A DNA stretch of 33,001 nt from Bacteroidales bacterium (lineage in GTDB: Bacteria > Bacteroidota > Bacteroidia > Bacteroidales > Bacteroidaceae), in the NCBI GenBank assembly GCA_004555425.1, contig SFID01000037.1, forward strand, positions 1-33,001, given 5' to 3'. Shown here piece by piece: positions 25,165 through 32,963 of the stretch (the first letter of the stretch is position 1; each line of letters starts with the position of its first letter). A model generated the notes under the pieces. That model made no database searches. It saw only the letters and a list, made by a program, of their open reading frames with translations, and had not been told where the DNA came from. The translations under genes and the position numbers were made by a program.

Positions 25165-25229
25165 CTTCATTTAGGTAGGATGGGGAGGACCTACCTATAA
25201 AACTTCTGCGCAGGGCAACACGACCTGCA

Positions 25230-27143
25230 CTAACGACCTAGGTCGTCGTAGCAGGTTTGCAGGAATGCGTTGGCGGCCTTTGCGCGCTTGGCTGTGGCCG
25301 CCCTGTCCGCGGGTGTGGAGGTTTGGAGGATGGATGGCGGACGCGTGACGAGGTTGAGGGCTGTATGGCCGCTGCTGTCGAGCCAAAGGATGCCCTCGCT
25401 CCATACGTGGATGGCGCAGGGATGGGTGTAGGTGTCGGCCAAGACGTTGCGGCTGAAACGAAACGCGCTGTGGTCGATGCCCATCTGCCCGAGCAGCGTG
25501 GCGCAAAGGTCGGTTTGGTTCATCAGGGTCGTGATGCGGCGCGGCGCTCGGATAGCCCCGCCCGTCCATATCAGGGGGATGTGACACTTGCGGGGGTTGT
25601 CCACGCGCAGGCTGGCGGGATAGTTGATGCCGTGGTCGGGGAGGAGAATCACGAGTGTATTGTCCCACTGCGGCAAACGGCGCAGGCTGTCAATGAACTG
25701 GCCGACGCAATCGTCGAGATAGGCCATTGCGTTGGCTATCGTGTCGCCTGCGATGCGGGCATAGGGCACACCCCATGGCTCGTGGCTTGCCAGGGTGAGG
25801 AAACCCGTATGCCAGGGGCGGTCCTGCGGATATGCCTTGACCATCTCCAAGAGGCGGGCGAAGGTTATGCGGTCCGTGACGCCCCAACCATGGGTGGCGC
25901 GCTCGGAGACGGTGAAGGTTTTGTCGCCAAAGGTATGCTGGTAGCCCGTAGCGCGGAGATAGCCGTTCGTGCCCGTGAAATCAATGTCGCCGCCATAGAG
26001 AAATTCCGTCTGATAGCCCACCGCCTTCAACGAACGGGCAATGGAGGGCAGGCCGTCGCGGCGCGAGGGCACCTTCATAACGCTCACGTCGGGAAAGGCG
26101 GGGTAACCGCTGAGCGCACATACGGTGCCGCGGTCTGTGCGGAAGGAGTTGGCATAGCAATTGGTGAAGACCACGCCCTCGCGAGCCAGTTGGTTGAGCC
26201 GCGGCGTGATATTGGGGTCGGCCAGGCTGTCAACGGCATTCACAAATACGCCGCCGCAACCCTCCATAATGATAAGGAGCACGTTGGGACGGGAGGTGCG
26301 CAACAAGGTGTCGGTGGTGTGGCCCGCCGTGGAGTAGTGCAAATCTGCAAAGAGCCGAGCGCGCTCCTCCTCGGGGAAGACGTTGTGCTCGCTGGCGAAA
26401 TCCTTCGTCTTGAAAAGGGAAGAGACCACGCTGAAAACGGGATTGACGGCACAATGATTGAGGTAGAGGCGGTCGCTATAATAAACCATGCCGACATTGG
26501 CCGTACTGCGGCCCACGCCACCGCGAATGGCGAGAAAGAGGAGGCCACCCACGAGGAGCATGAAGGCGGTGCGGAGAAGGCGGTGGTGCGGACCCGTTTT
26601 CCGCTCGGCCAACCTTGGCAAACGGCTAAGCCAAATAAAAATGAGGGCTCCCGTCAGCAAAGCAGCGAGCAGCACAAGCGCGATGTAGGAGGCCGACACG
26701 CTGTTGACGGCTCCGCCGGGCTGGCCGAGGTAATTAAAGACCGTGCCGTCCAACTTAATGCCCCAAAATCCGTACAGGCAGGTATCGCCCACGAAGACGG
26801 CGGTCAGCAACAGGGTGACAAAGACAAGGTACGCCTTATATGTTACGCGCGCGCGTATATAATATATATGGTCTACGCGCTGGCCTTGGCGGTTGAAGTA
26901 GGCAGCACGGGCGCGCCCTATCCTGTCCTTCGGAATCCAGATACTCAGGAGTTGAAACAACCAGACGGGCGCAGTGAAGTAGCCTGCCGTAGCCAGGTCG
27001 AGCGGAAGGCCATGCACGAGCACCGCAAAGGCATCTGCCGCGCTCACCGCGCCATCGGGCGCCACGTTGAAGGCCATAAAACACAATTTGGCCGCCATGA
27101 AGATGACGACCAAACTGACATAGAATTTTAGCAGAAGTTTCAT
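25230..27143 (-). CDS. LTA-synthase-family (sulfatase-fold) membrane enzyme
   Basis: A 637-residue protein. Five or so transmembrane helices occupy residues 1-205 and a periplasmic alkaline-phosphatase/sulfatase-fold domain covers about 285-600. Metal and catalytic positions are visible: E294 in IIMEGCGG, the likely nucleophile T337 in SFRTDRGT, H454 in ASHEPW, and D503/H504 in LPDHG. Such enzymes transfer phosphoglycerol or phosphoethanolamine to envelope glycans or lipids; the substrate in Bacteroidetes, which lack lipoteichoic acid, is not set by sequence. It lies 52 bp downstream of an MsbA-like exporter, which fits a job in envelope lipid or glycan modification. A terminator follows. Confidence 0.88.
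   Translation of the reverse strand: MKLLLKFYVSLVVIFMAAKLCFMAFNVAPDGAVSAADAFAVLVHGLPLDLATAGYFTAPVWLFQLLSIWIPKDRIGRARAAYFNRQGQRVDHIYYIRARVTYKAYLVFVTLLLTAVFVGDTCLYGFWGIKLDGTVFNYLGQPGGAVNSVSASYIALVLLAALLTGALIFIWLSRLPRLAERKTGPHHRLLRTAFMLLVGGLLFLAIRGGVGRSTANVGMVYYSDRLYLNHCAVNPVFSVVSSLFKTKDFASEHNVFPEEERARLFADLHYSTAGHTTDTLLRTSRPNVLLIIMEGCGGVFVNAVDSLADPNITPRLNQLAREGVVFTNCYANSFRTDRGTVCALSGYPAFPDVSVMKVPSRRDGLPSIARSLKAVGYQTEFLYGGDIDFTGTNGYLRATGYQHTFGDKTFTVSERATHGWGVTDRITFARLLEMVKAYPQDRPWHTGFLTLASHEPWGVPYARIAGDTIANAMAYLDDCVGQFIDSLRRLPQWDNTLVILLPDHGINYPASLRVDNPRKCHIPLIWTGGAIRAPRRITTLMNQTDLCATLLGQMGIDHSAFRFSRNVLADTYTHPCAIHVWSEGILWLDSSGHTALNLVTRPPSILQTSTPADRAATAKRAKAANAFLQTCYDDLGR
26846..26875. other. Alternating CG/TA tract inside the LTA-synthase-like gene
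   Basis: A run of strictly alternating CGCGCGCG followed by TATATA-type sequence encodes part of a cytoplasmic loop (residues about 90-102). A similar GCGCGCGTATATA tract lies in non-coding DNA near 16889. Such alternation favours Z-DNA or cruciform structure; function is unknown. Confidence 0.45.
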
Positions 27144-27195
27144 GGGAAATGGGAAAGGCTAAGAAAAAATGCAGCAAGGCTTCTCGACAATCGCT

Positions 27196-29049
27196 TTACA
27201 GTTGCTGCATATCGTTGAGGCGTTTGTAGTAACCGTCCATCGCAATGAGGTCATCGTGTGTGCCGCGCTCAACCACGCGTCCTTCGTGCAGGACGTAAAT
27301 CTCATCGGCATTCTTGATGGTTGAAAGGCGGTGGGCAATGGCAATGGTGGTGCGCGTCTTCATCAATCGTTCTAGGGCTTCCTGCACGAGGCGTTCGCTC
27401 TCCGTATCAAGGGCCGAGGTGGCCTCGTCAAGGATAAGGATGTCGGGGTTCTTGAGAATGGCGCGGGCAATCGACACGCGCTGGCGCTGGCCGCCCGACA
27501 GACGACATCCGCGGTCGCCCACCTTCGTGTTGTAACCTTCTTCGCTCTCCATGATAAAGTCGTGGGCGTTGGCCACCTTGGCGGCTTCGACGACTTGCTC
27601 CATTGTGGCGTTTTCCACACCAAAGGCAATGTTGTTGAAGAAGGTATCGTTGAAGAGGATTGCCTCTTGGTTGACATTTCCAATAAGGGCGCGCAGGTCG
27701 CTCAAGTAGAGTTCCTTCACGTCGCGGCCATCCACGCGGATGCAACCGCCCGTCACGTCGTGATAGCGCGGCAAGAGGTCGACGAGGGTGCTCTTGCCCG
27801 AACCGCTCTGGCCCACGATGGCAATCGTCTGTCCGCGCTTCACGGTCAGATTGATGCCACAGATAACCTGGTGCTTGCTGCCCGCGTAACTGAACCGTAC
27901 ATCCTGAAACTCTATCTTCTCCTTGAGGTGCGGCAAGTGCACGGGGTGCTCACACTCGCGGATAGGATTTTCTGCATAAAGGATTTTGTTGACGCGCTCC
28001 ATCGAAGCCATACCCTTAGGTATGTTGTAGGAGGCTTTCGAGAGGTCCTTGAGCGGCTGGATGATGCTGTAGAGAATGACCATATAGAAGATGAAGGTCG
28101 GGGCATCAATGATGGGATGCTCGGGATTGGAGAAAATGAGCATGCCTCCATACCACAGGACGACGACAATCAGACACGTGCCGAGAAACTCGCTCATCGG
28201 GTGCGCCAAAGCCTGACGTATGCTCACGCGGCTGGTCGCGCGGCGATAGTCGTTGGTACTCTTGTCGAAACGCTCCTGCATCTTGTGCTCGGCGGTGAAG
28301 GCTTTGATGATGCGCATGCCTCCCAGGGTTTCCTCCAACTGGGCCATGGTTTCCGACCACTTGTTTTGTGCCTCGAGGCTCCGACGCTTGAGTTTGCGTC
28401 CGATACGCCCCATCACCCATCCCATCAGCGGCAGGACGATAATGGTAAAGAGGGTGAGTTGCCAACTGGTGTAGATGAGCACGCCAAAGTAGCAGACGAG
28501 CAGGATGGGGTTCTTGACAAGCATTTCCAAGGAACCCGTAATCGAATTCTCCACTTCGTTGACATCGCCACTCATGCGCGCAATGATGTCGCCCTTGCGC
28601 TCGTCGCTGAAGAAGGAGAGCGGCAGGTTGGTTATCTTGTGGTAAACCTGGCTGCGTATGTCGCGGACAATTCCTGTGCGCATCGGCACGAGCAGTGCGG
28701 CACTCAGGAAATAGCACGAGGTCTTGAGCAGGGTAGCCACGATAAGTACCACGCCGATAATCAGCAGCGCGATGGCGGGACCGCCGTAGTCTCGCATGAT
28801 CTGCTCGGTGTAGAAATACATATTATGGATGAGGAGATCCTTGAAACTGACTCCTGCGGTGTCCCATGCCCAGAAGGTGAGCGGTGTCTTGTTGGGGTCG
28901 TACTCAAAGAGGAGGTTGAGCATCGGGATGAGCGATGCGAAGGAAAACACGTTGAGTACGGCCGACAGGAGATTGAAGAAGAGCGAGCCAAACATGAACC
29001 TTTTGTACGGGCCCACGTATTTGCGCATGACGATAAAGAATTCTTTCAC
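27196..29049 (-). CDS. MsbA-like ABC exporter (fused permease and ATPase)
   Basis: A 617-residue half-transporter. Six transmembrane helices lie in residues 15-335, including SFFSDERKGDIIARMSGDVN at the coupling region. The ATPase domain follows: Walker A GQSGSGKST at 413-421, Q-loop near 461, signature LSGGQ at 517-521, Walker B ILILDE at 537-542 and the H-loop in AIAHRLST near 577. It should work as a homodimer that flips lipids or exports a hydrophobic substrate from the inner membrane. The relation to MsbA is by architecture; substrate is not proven. It lies 66 bp after rnhA and 52 bp before the LTA-synthase-like gene. Confidence 0.92.
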   Translation of the reverse strand: MKEFFIVMRKYVGPYKRFMFGSLFFNLLSAVLNVFSFASLIPMLNLLFEYDPNKTPLTFWAWDTAGVSFKDLLIHNMYFYTEQIMRDYGGPAIALLIIGVVLIVATLLKTSCYFLSAALLVPMRTGIVRDIRSQVYHKITNLPLSFFSDERKGDIIARMSGDVNEVENSITGSLEMLVKNPILLVCYFGVLIYTSWQLTLFTIIVLPLMGWVMGRIGRKLKRRSLEAQNKWSETMAQLEETLGGMRIIKAFTAEHKMQERFDKSTNDYRRATSRVSIRQALAHPMSEFLGTCLIVVVLWYGGMLIFSNPEHPIIDAPTFIFYMVILYSIIQPLKDLSKASYNIPKGMASMERVNKILYAENPIRECEHPVHLPHLKEKIEFQDVRFSYAGSKHQVICGINLTVKRGQTIAIVGQSGSGKSTLVDLLPRYHDVTGGCIRVDGRDVKELYLSDLRALIGNVNQEAILFNDTFFNNIAFGVENATMEQVVEAAKVANAHDFIMESEEGYNTKVGDRGCRLSGGQRQRVSIARAILKNPDILILDEATSALDTESERLVQEALERLMKTRTTIAIAHRLSTIKNADEIYVLHEGRVVERGTHDDLIAMDGYYKRLNDMQQL

Positions 29050-29114
29050 CGTTGTGTGGAGGGTTTAGGTTGAAGGGTAGGTTTCTGGTTGTTGCTGAAA
29101 CGGACCTGTGCGTA

Positions 29115-29741
29115 TCACTTCCGCCCAAAGTCGGCTGGCACTTCGCCCCATTCGTCCGTTTGCCATTTCAGGATGGGCACGTCTATGGGGTTGGCGGCCA
29201 GCCAACGCTCTGCGCGAGCGATGAGGTCGTGCACCGTGGCACTTTTCTGGCTCATGGGCAGTCGGGTCTTGCAGCGGCCGCCTCGTACCCAGTTCATGGC
29301 GTTGCGGCTGTCGCTGTAAATGGTGCGGCGGATGCCCTGCTGCTTCATGAGGGCCAAGGCGTGGACGATGGCTAGGAACTCGCCGATGTTGTTGGTGCCG
29401 AAGGTGGGTCCGTAGTGGAACACCTCCTTGCCGTCGGCCAGGTCTACGCATCTGTATTCCATCGGCCCGGGGTTGCCCGAGCAGGCTGCATCCACGGCCC
29501 AGGCATTGCCCACAATCGGGGGGCACTGCGCGCTGCCAGTCTGCGCCTTGGCTTTTGGGGCAGCGGCTTTGCCTGCGCCGATGTGCAGGTGTGGCGGGTC
29601 GTTGAGGGCCGAGCGGGCGGCGGCTTCCGAGGGGAACGACTTATAGAGCGCCCCATCGAAGCCCTGCACTTGGGCCTTGCATTCCGCCCACGAGGCATAA
29701 ACGCCTGGCTGCACGCCGCGCCATACTACATAATACTTCAT
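29115..29741 (-). CDS. rnhA: Ribonuclease H with viroplasmin-type N-terminal domain
   Basis: A 208-residue RNase HI that cuts the RNA strand of RNA-DNA hybrids. Residues 1-48 are the RNHN/viroplasmin hybrid-binding domain (YYVVWRGVQPGVYASWAECK, then FPSEAAA). A flexible Ala/Lys linker follows, and the catalytic domain holds D84 (VDAACSGNPG), E121 (NNIGEF), D144 (YSDS) and D204 (PADFGRK), a complete active site. The gene starts 23 bp after the argS stop, so the two are likely cotranscribed. This two-domain form is usual in Bacteroidetes. Confidence 0.94.
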   Translation of the reverse strand: MKYYVVWRGVQPGVYASWAECKAQVQGFDGALYKSFPSEAAARSALNDPPHLHIGAGKAAAPKAKAQTGSAQCPPIVGNAWAVDAACSGNPGPMEYRCVDLADGKEVFHYGPTFGTNNIGEFLAIVHALALMKQQGIRRTIYSDSRNAMNWVRGGRCKTRLPMSQKSATVHDLIARAERWLAANPIDVPILKWQTDEWGEVPADFGRK

Positions 29742-29764
29742 AGCGGTTGCGGAGTCGGCGGGGG

Positions 29765-31582
29765 TTACATTCGTTCGGGCATTTCGATGCCGAGCAGCGA
29801 CATGCCGAGACGAATCACCTTGGCAACGTTGGCCGAGAGCACGAGGCGGAACTGCCGCTTGGCTTCATCCTCCTCGCGCAATACGCTGTAGTCGTGGTAG
29901 AACTGGTTGTACTCTTTCGTGAGGTCGTAGCAGTAGTTGGCAATGACGGAGGGCGAATAGTCCTGACCTGCCTGGCGCACCACGGCGGCAAATTCGGCCA
30001 CGCGGGCCACGATTTCCTCTTCCTTGGTGCTGAGGGCGGGCACGGCGGCGGGCAGATGGCGATAGTCCAGGCCCGTATCGGCAGCCTTGCGCAGGATGGA
30101 GCGTATGCGGGCGTAGGTATATTGAATGAAGGGTCCCGTGTTGCCGTTAAAATCGATGGACTCTTCGGGATTGAAGAGCATATTCTTGCGCGCATCAACC
30201 TTGAGCAGGAAGTATTTCAGCGCACCCATTCCCACGATGCGGGCCACCTCGTTGCGCTCCTGCTCGGGCATATCGGCAAACTTGCCTGCTTCGTCGGCGG
30301 TGAGGCGTGCCTGGCGCACCATCTCGGCCACGAGGTCGTCGGCATCCACCACGGTGCCTTCGCGGCTCTTCATCTTGCCGTTGGGCAACTCCACCATGCC
30401 GTAGGAGAAGTGCACAAGGTCCTTGCCCCAAGCAAAGCCGAGTTCATCGAGCAGGATAGAGAGCACCTGAAAGTGGTAGTTTTGCTCGTTGCCTACGACA
30501 TACACCATCTTGTCGATGGGGAAATCGGCATAGCGCATCTTGGCCGTGCCGATGTCTTGGGTCATATAAACGGAAGTGCCGTCGGCGCGCAACAGGAGTT
30601 TCTCGTCGAGGCCCTTGTCCGTGAGGTCGGCCCACACGGAGCCGTCTTCCTTGCGATGGAACAGGCCCTTCTCCAATCCTTCGAGCACGAGTTCGCGGCC
30701 TTCAAGGTAGGTGTCGCTTTCGTAGTATATCTTGTCGAAACCTACGCCCAGGGCCTTGTACGTTTCGTCGAAACCTTCATACACCCATTCGTTCATCTTG
30801 CGCCACAATGCGCGCACCTCTTCATCGCCTTGCTCCCATTTGACGAGCATCTCATGGGCCTCGACGATGAGGGGGGCTTCGGCTTTGGCACGATTATGGG
30901 CTGCCTCTTCGTCCATACCCTCGGCGATGAACTGCGCCTGGAGTTCGGCCACCTGCTGGCGATATGCCTTGTCGAAGGCTACGTAGTAGTCGCCGATGAG
31001 GTGGTCGCCCTTCTTGCCACTCGAGGCGGGCGTTTCGCCGTTGCCAAACTTCTGCCAGGCCAGCATGGACTTGCAGATATGTATGCCGCGGTCGTTGACG
31101 ATGTTGGTCTTGACCACGCGGTTGCCGTTGGCCTCGGCAATTTGTGCAATGGCCCAGCCGAGCAGGTTGTTGCGCACATGGCCCAGGTGAAGGGGCTTGT
31201 TGGTGTTGGGCGAGGAGTATTCAATCATCACCAAGGGCGACGATTCCGTCGGAGCGGTCAGTCCGTAGCGCGCATCGGCATTGATGTCGCCGAGCAGGGC
31301 CACCCAGCAGTCGGAAGCAATGGTCAGGTTGAGGAATCCCTTCACCACGTTGAAGGCAGCCACCATGCCGCTGTTGTCCATCAGATACTGGCCAATCTCC
31401 TGGGCCGTGTCTTCGGGCTTCTTGCGCGACATTTTCAGGTAGGGGAAGACGACGAGCGTGAGATGGCCTTCAAACTCGCGCTTGGTCTTTTGCAGTTGTA
31501 TCGTATCTGCGGCCACCTCTTGTCCGTAGAGGTGGTGGAGAGCGGCCGATACGCTGGCCGCCAACTGTTGTTCAATCTTCAT
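29765..31582 (-). CDS. argS: Arginyl-tRNA synthetase
   Basis: A 605-residue class I aminoacyl-tRNA synthetase that charges tRNA-Arg. Visible are the N-terminal Add1 domain (1-110), the HIGH-type motif HLGH at 132-135 within SPNTNKPLHLGHVRNN, MVELPNGKMKSREGTVV in place of a canonical KMSKS, and the C-terminal anticodon-binding DALR domain (from about 485). Length is usual. A -7 box about 37 bp upstream suggests that it opens the argS-rnhA-exporter-LTA-synthase-like transcript. Confidence 0.96.
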   Translation of the reverse strand: MKIEQQLAASVSAALHHLYGQEVAADTIQLQKTKREFEGHLTLVVFPYLKMSRKKPEDTAQEIGQYLMDNSGMVAAFNVVKGFLNLTIASDCWVALLGDINADARYGLTAPTESSPLVMIEYSSPNTNKPLHLGHVRNNLLGWAIAQIAEANGNRVVKTNIVNDRGIHICKSMLAWQKFGNGETPASSGKKGDHLIGDYYVAFDKAYRQQVAELQAQFIAEGMDEEAAHNRAKAEAPLIVEAHEMLVKWEQGDEEVRALWRKMNEWVYEGFDETYKALGVGFDKIYYESDTYLEGRELVLEGLEKGLFHRKEDGSVWADLTDKGLDEKLLLRADGTSVYMTQDIGTAKMRYADFPIDKMVYVVGNEQNYHFQVLSILLDELGFAWGKDLVHFSYGMVELPNGKMKSREGTVVDADDLVAEMVRQARLTADEAGKFADMPEQERNEVARIVGMGALKYFLLKVDARKNMLFNPEESIDFNGNTGPFIQYTYARIRSILRKAADTGLDYRHLPAAVPALSTKEEEIVARVAEFAAVVRQAGQDYSPSVIANYCYDLTKEYNQFYHDYSVLREEDEAKRQFRLVLSANVAKVIRLGMSLLGIEMPERM

Positions 31583-31618
31583 AGGTTATTCTGTATGCTT
31601 ACGTTTATTTTCAACTTG

Positions 31619-31626
31619 CAAATTTA
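31619..31626 (-). promoter_or_regulatory. Candidate -7 box of argS
   Basis: The minus strand reads TAAATTTG, an exact TAnnTTTG match, giving a leader of about 30 nt. No TTTG box is seen at standard spacing. Confidence 0.45.
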
Positions 31627-31660
31627 GCGAAATTCTTTGAGAGCGAGGCGCTTCGTGGCC

Positions 31661-31713
31661 ACAAAAAGCAAATGGGCAACTCACCGACGCCTTTTGTCGG
31701 CACGTTGCCCATT
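31661..31713 (-). terminator. Terminator after the DUF4248 gene
   Basis: Outer arms AATGGGCAAC (31671-31680) and GTTGCCCATT (31704-31713), inner arms CCGAC and GTCGG; on the minus strand the stem is followed by GCTTTTTGT. It lies just past the stop codon at 31726. Confidence 0.82.
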
Positions 31714-31725
31714 CTTTTGCGGAAT

Positions 31726-31950
31726 CTAATACCCGATATACTTCTGCAAAACGCGCTGGATATTTGGACTGAATACCCGCATACGTGGGCGGTAGCCCCG
31801 CTTCAAAAGGCGCGAGAGCAGGATGGGGTCCTGCTGAATCCAGCGCGTCAGGGCGCTGACAGCCTTACGGGAATCATAATCGGGAAATATCTTGCTGGCC
31901 ACTTCGCGGCGAGATAGCGTGACGAATTTGGTTTTTTCTTTATCTGACAT
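31726..31950 (-). CDS. DUF4248 family protein
   Basis: A 74-residue protein matching the Bacteroidetes DUF4248 family: a helical start with SRREVASKIFPDYDS, then SALTRWIQQDPILLSRL and a C-terminal FSPNIQRVLQKYIG. The core looks like a small helix-turn-helix or helical bundle. Such genes are usually found with phage-derived amidases, P5-like proteins or VirE/primase genes in Bacteroidetes; here the neighbour 46 bp upstream is P5-like. Function is not known. Confidence 0.78.
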   Translation of the reverse strand: MSDKEKTKFVTLSRREVASKIFPDYDSRKAVSALTRWIQQDPILLSRLLKRGYRPRMRVFSPNIQRVLQKYIGY

Positions 31951-31996
31951 AGGACTGTGGACTGTGTGTGTTAGGGGAATTTATGATGGTGGGCTT

Positions 31997-32446
31997 CTAC
32001 GCCTGCATTCTGCCGAGCAGTTCTTCCACATAGAGCGGCGAAAGGCGCATGCCCGTTTCCTGCCTCGCCATTGCGGACAACAGGTTGGCAAACGCGGGAC
32101 CGTAGGGTCTGAGAGGCATCATCGGCGAAAGACCGCAGCGACCGCAGACACAAGCCACGTAGAGGTCGCGACGACACGGACACGAAGGTGCCCAGTGCTC
32201 CAGCAGTTTGCCGACGGTGTCGCATCCGCCGTGGAGGATGTAATGGGCGACCAAACGGATGGCGGCGCAAATGCCCGCATCGAAATGGGGGAAGCAGCAG
32301 AAACCTGCTTGTTGCCGCTGGCATCTGCCCCTACGGCGCGAACGGCGGGGCGGCATTTGGCGGATGTTCAGCGGATTGCGAAGTTGCAATCCATAGTTTT
32401 TTCTTTCTCGCTGAATGCCCTGACGGGCTGTTTTTAGTCTGTTCAT
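31997..32446 (-). CDS. P5-like phage structural/lysin-type protein
   Basis: A 149-residue protein resembling the 'structural protein P5' family of Bacteroidetes genomes. Residues 19-29 read GLQLRNPLNIR, the family's opening motif; a short Arg-rich stretch (31-45) stands where other members have a tryptophan-rich loop. FPHFDAGICAAIRLVAHYI at 52-70 and DTVGKLLEHWAP at 76-87 follow, then LYVACVCGRCGL. The fold is thought to be muramidase-like, but I cannot assign catalytic residues. It is unusually Cys-rich (nine or so). It probably forms a two-gene unit with the DUF4248 gene. Confidence 0.7.
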   Translation of the reverse strand: MNRLKTARQGIQRERKNYGLQLRNPLNIRQMPPRRSRRRGRCQRQQAGFCCFPHFDAGICAAIRLVAHYILHGGCDTVGKLLEHWAPSCPCRRDLYVACVCGRCGLSPMMPLRPYGPAFANLLSAMARQETGMRLSPLYVEELLGRMQA

Positions 32447-32552
32447 GGTTGTAAATCTGTAAATGGATAAAACCTAAAAATAAGCGTTGGCCAACGCGCA
32501 GAAATAGTTTTTTCATCACCCTTCCTGTGAGGATGTTTTCTTTTTGACAATG

Positions 32553-32560
32553 CAAAGGTA
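32553..32560 (-). promoter_or_regulatory. Candidate -7 box of the P5-like gene
   Basis: The minus strand reads TACCTTTG, matching TAnnTTTG, about 107 bp before the start codon. The -33 box is not clear. The A/T-rich flank fits a promoter. Confidence 0.45.
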
Positions 32561-32817
32561 AGCACAACGTGGTCCGATATTTTTGGACTGCCCAAAAAAT
32601 TTTCTAAATATTTTTTACGCGCCTCTGGATATGCCTAATATATAGGGGCTTAGGGAGGAAGAAAAAAATCACAGCCTGCCGCGCCATTCCGCCTCCCTTC
32701 GCGGTTCGCCTGGAAGAGGCCGGGGTAATCCGCTTTCTTATTATAGGAAGGGGGAGGGAGCAGGAGTGAGGCCGCACCCCGTTTTTGCGTTCCCCCTCCC
32801 CCACCCTTCATAAATCC

Positions 32818-32874
32818 GCACAACCCAGAAATCGGCGCCCATAAAGATAATACACGCCGAACCCTGGGTTGTGC
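32818..32874. other. Inverted repeat beside the right promoter
   Basis: GCACAACCCAG (32818-32828) and CTGGGTTGTGC (32864-32874), with inner GGCG/CGCC pairing. It lies directly behind the right-end promoter and overlaps its repeat by five bases. It may act as a terminator for transcripts arriving from either side. The rest of 32567-32817 shows no gene I can support. Confidence 0.55.
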
Positions 32875-32962
32875 AAAACTCGTCTTTTAACATTTCGTAA
32901 AGTGTTGCGAAATGTTAAAGCGATTTGCATTTCGCGCGAAAATGTTGTATCTTTGTACTAGC
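32870..32962 (+). promoter_or_regulatory. Outward-facing promoter/operator, right copy
   Basis: TTTG at 32924-32927, a 20-nt spacer and TATCTTTG at 32948-32955 form a model Bacteroidetes promoter reading out of the window. The palindrome TAACATTTCG (32888-32897) / CGAAATGTTA (32908-32917) lies just upstream of the -33 box, and TTTCGCGCGAAA (32930-32941) sits in the spacer. This is the inverted copy of 1-93; position x pairs with 32963-x. The expected start of transcription is near 32962. Confidence 0.8.
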
Positions 32963-32963
32963 G

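Noticed and set aside
32331..32516. Alternative-frame minus-strand ORF beginning MKKLFLRVGQ, upstream of and overlapping the P5-like gene
   Set aside because: I considered a small leader protein like those that precede phage-type amidases in this phylum, but it lacks their hydrophobic segment and most of it overlaps the P5-like gene out of frame.
32604..32804. 66-codon minus-strand ORF
   Set aside because: Low-complexity, basic, no recognisable domain, and no promoter-like element; treated as chance.
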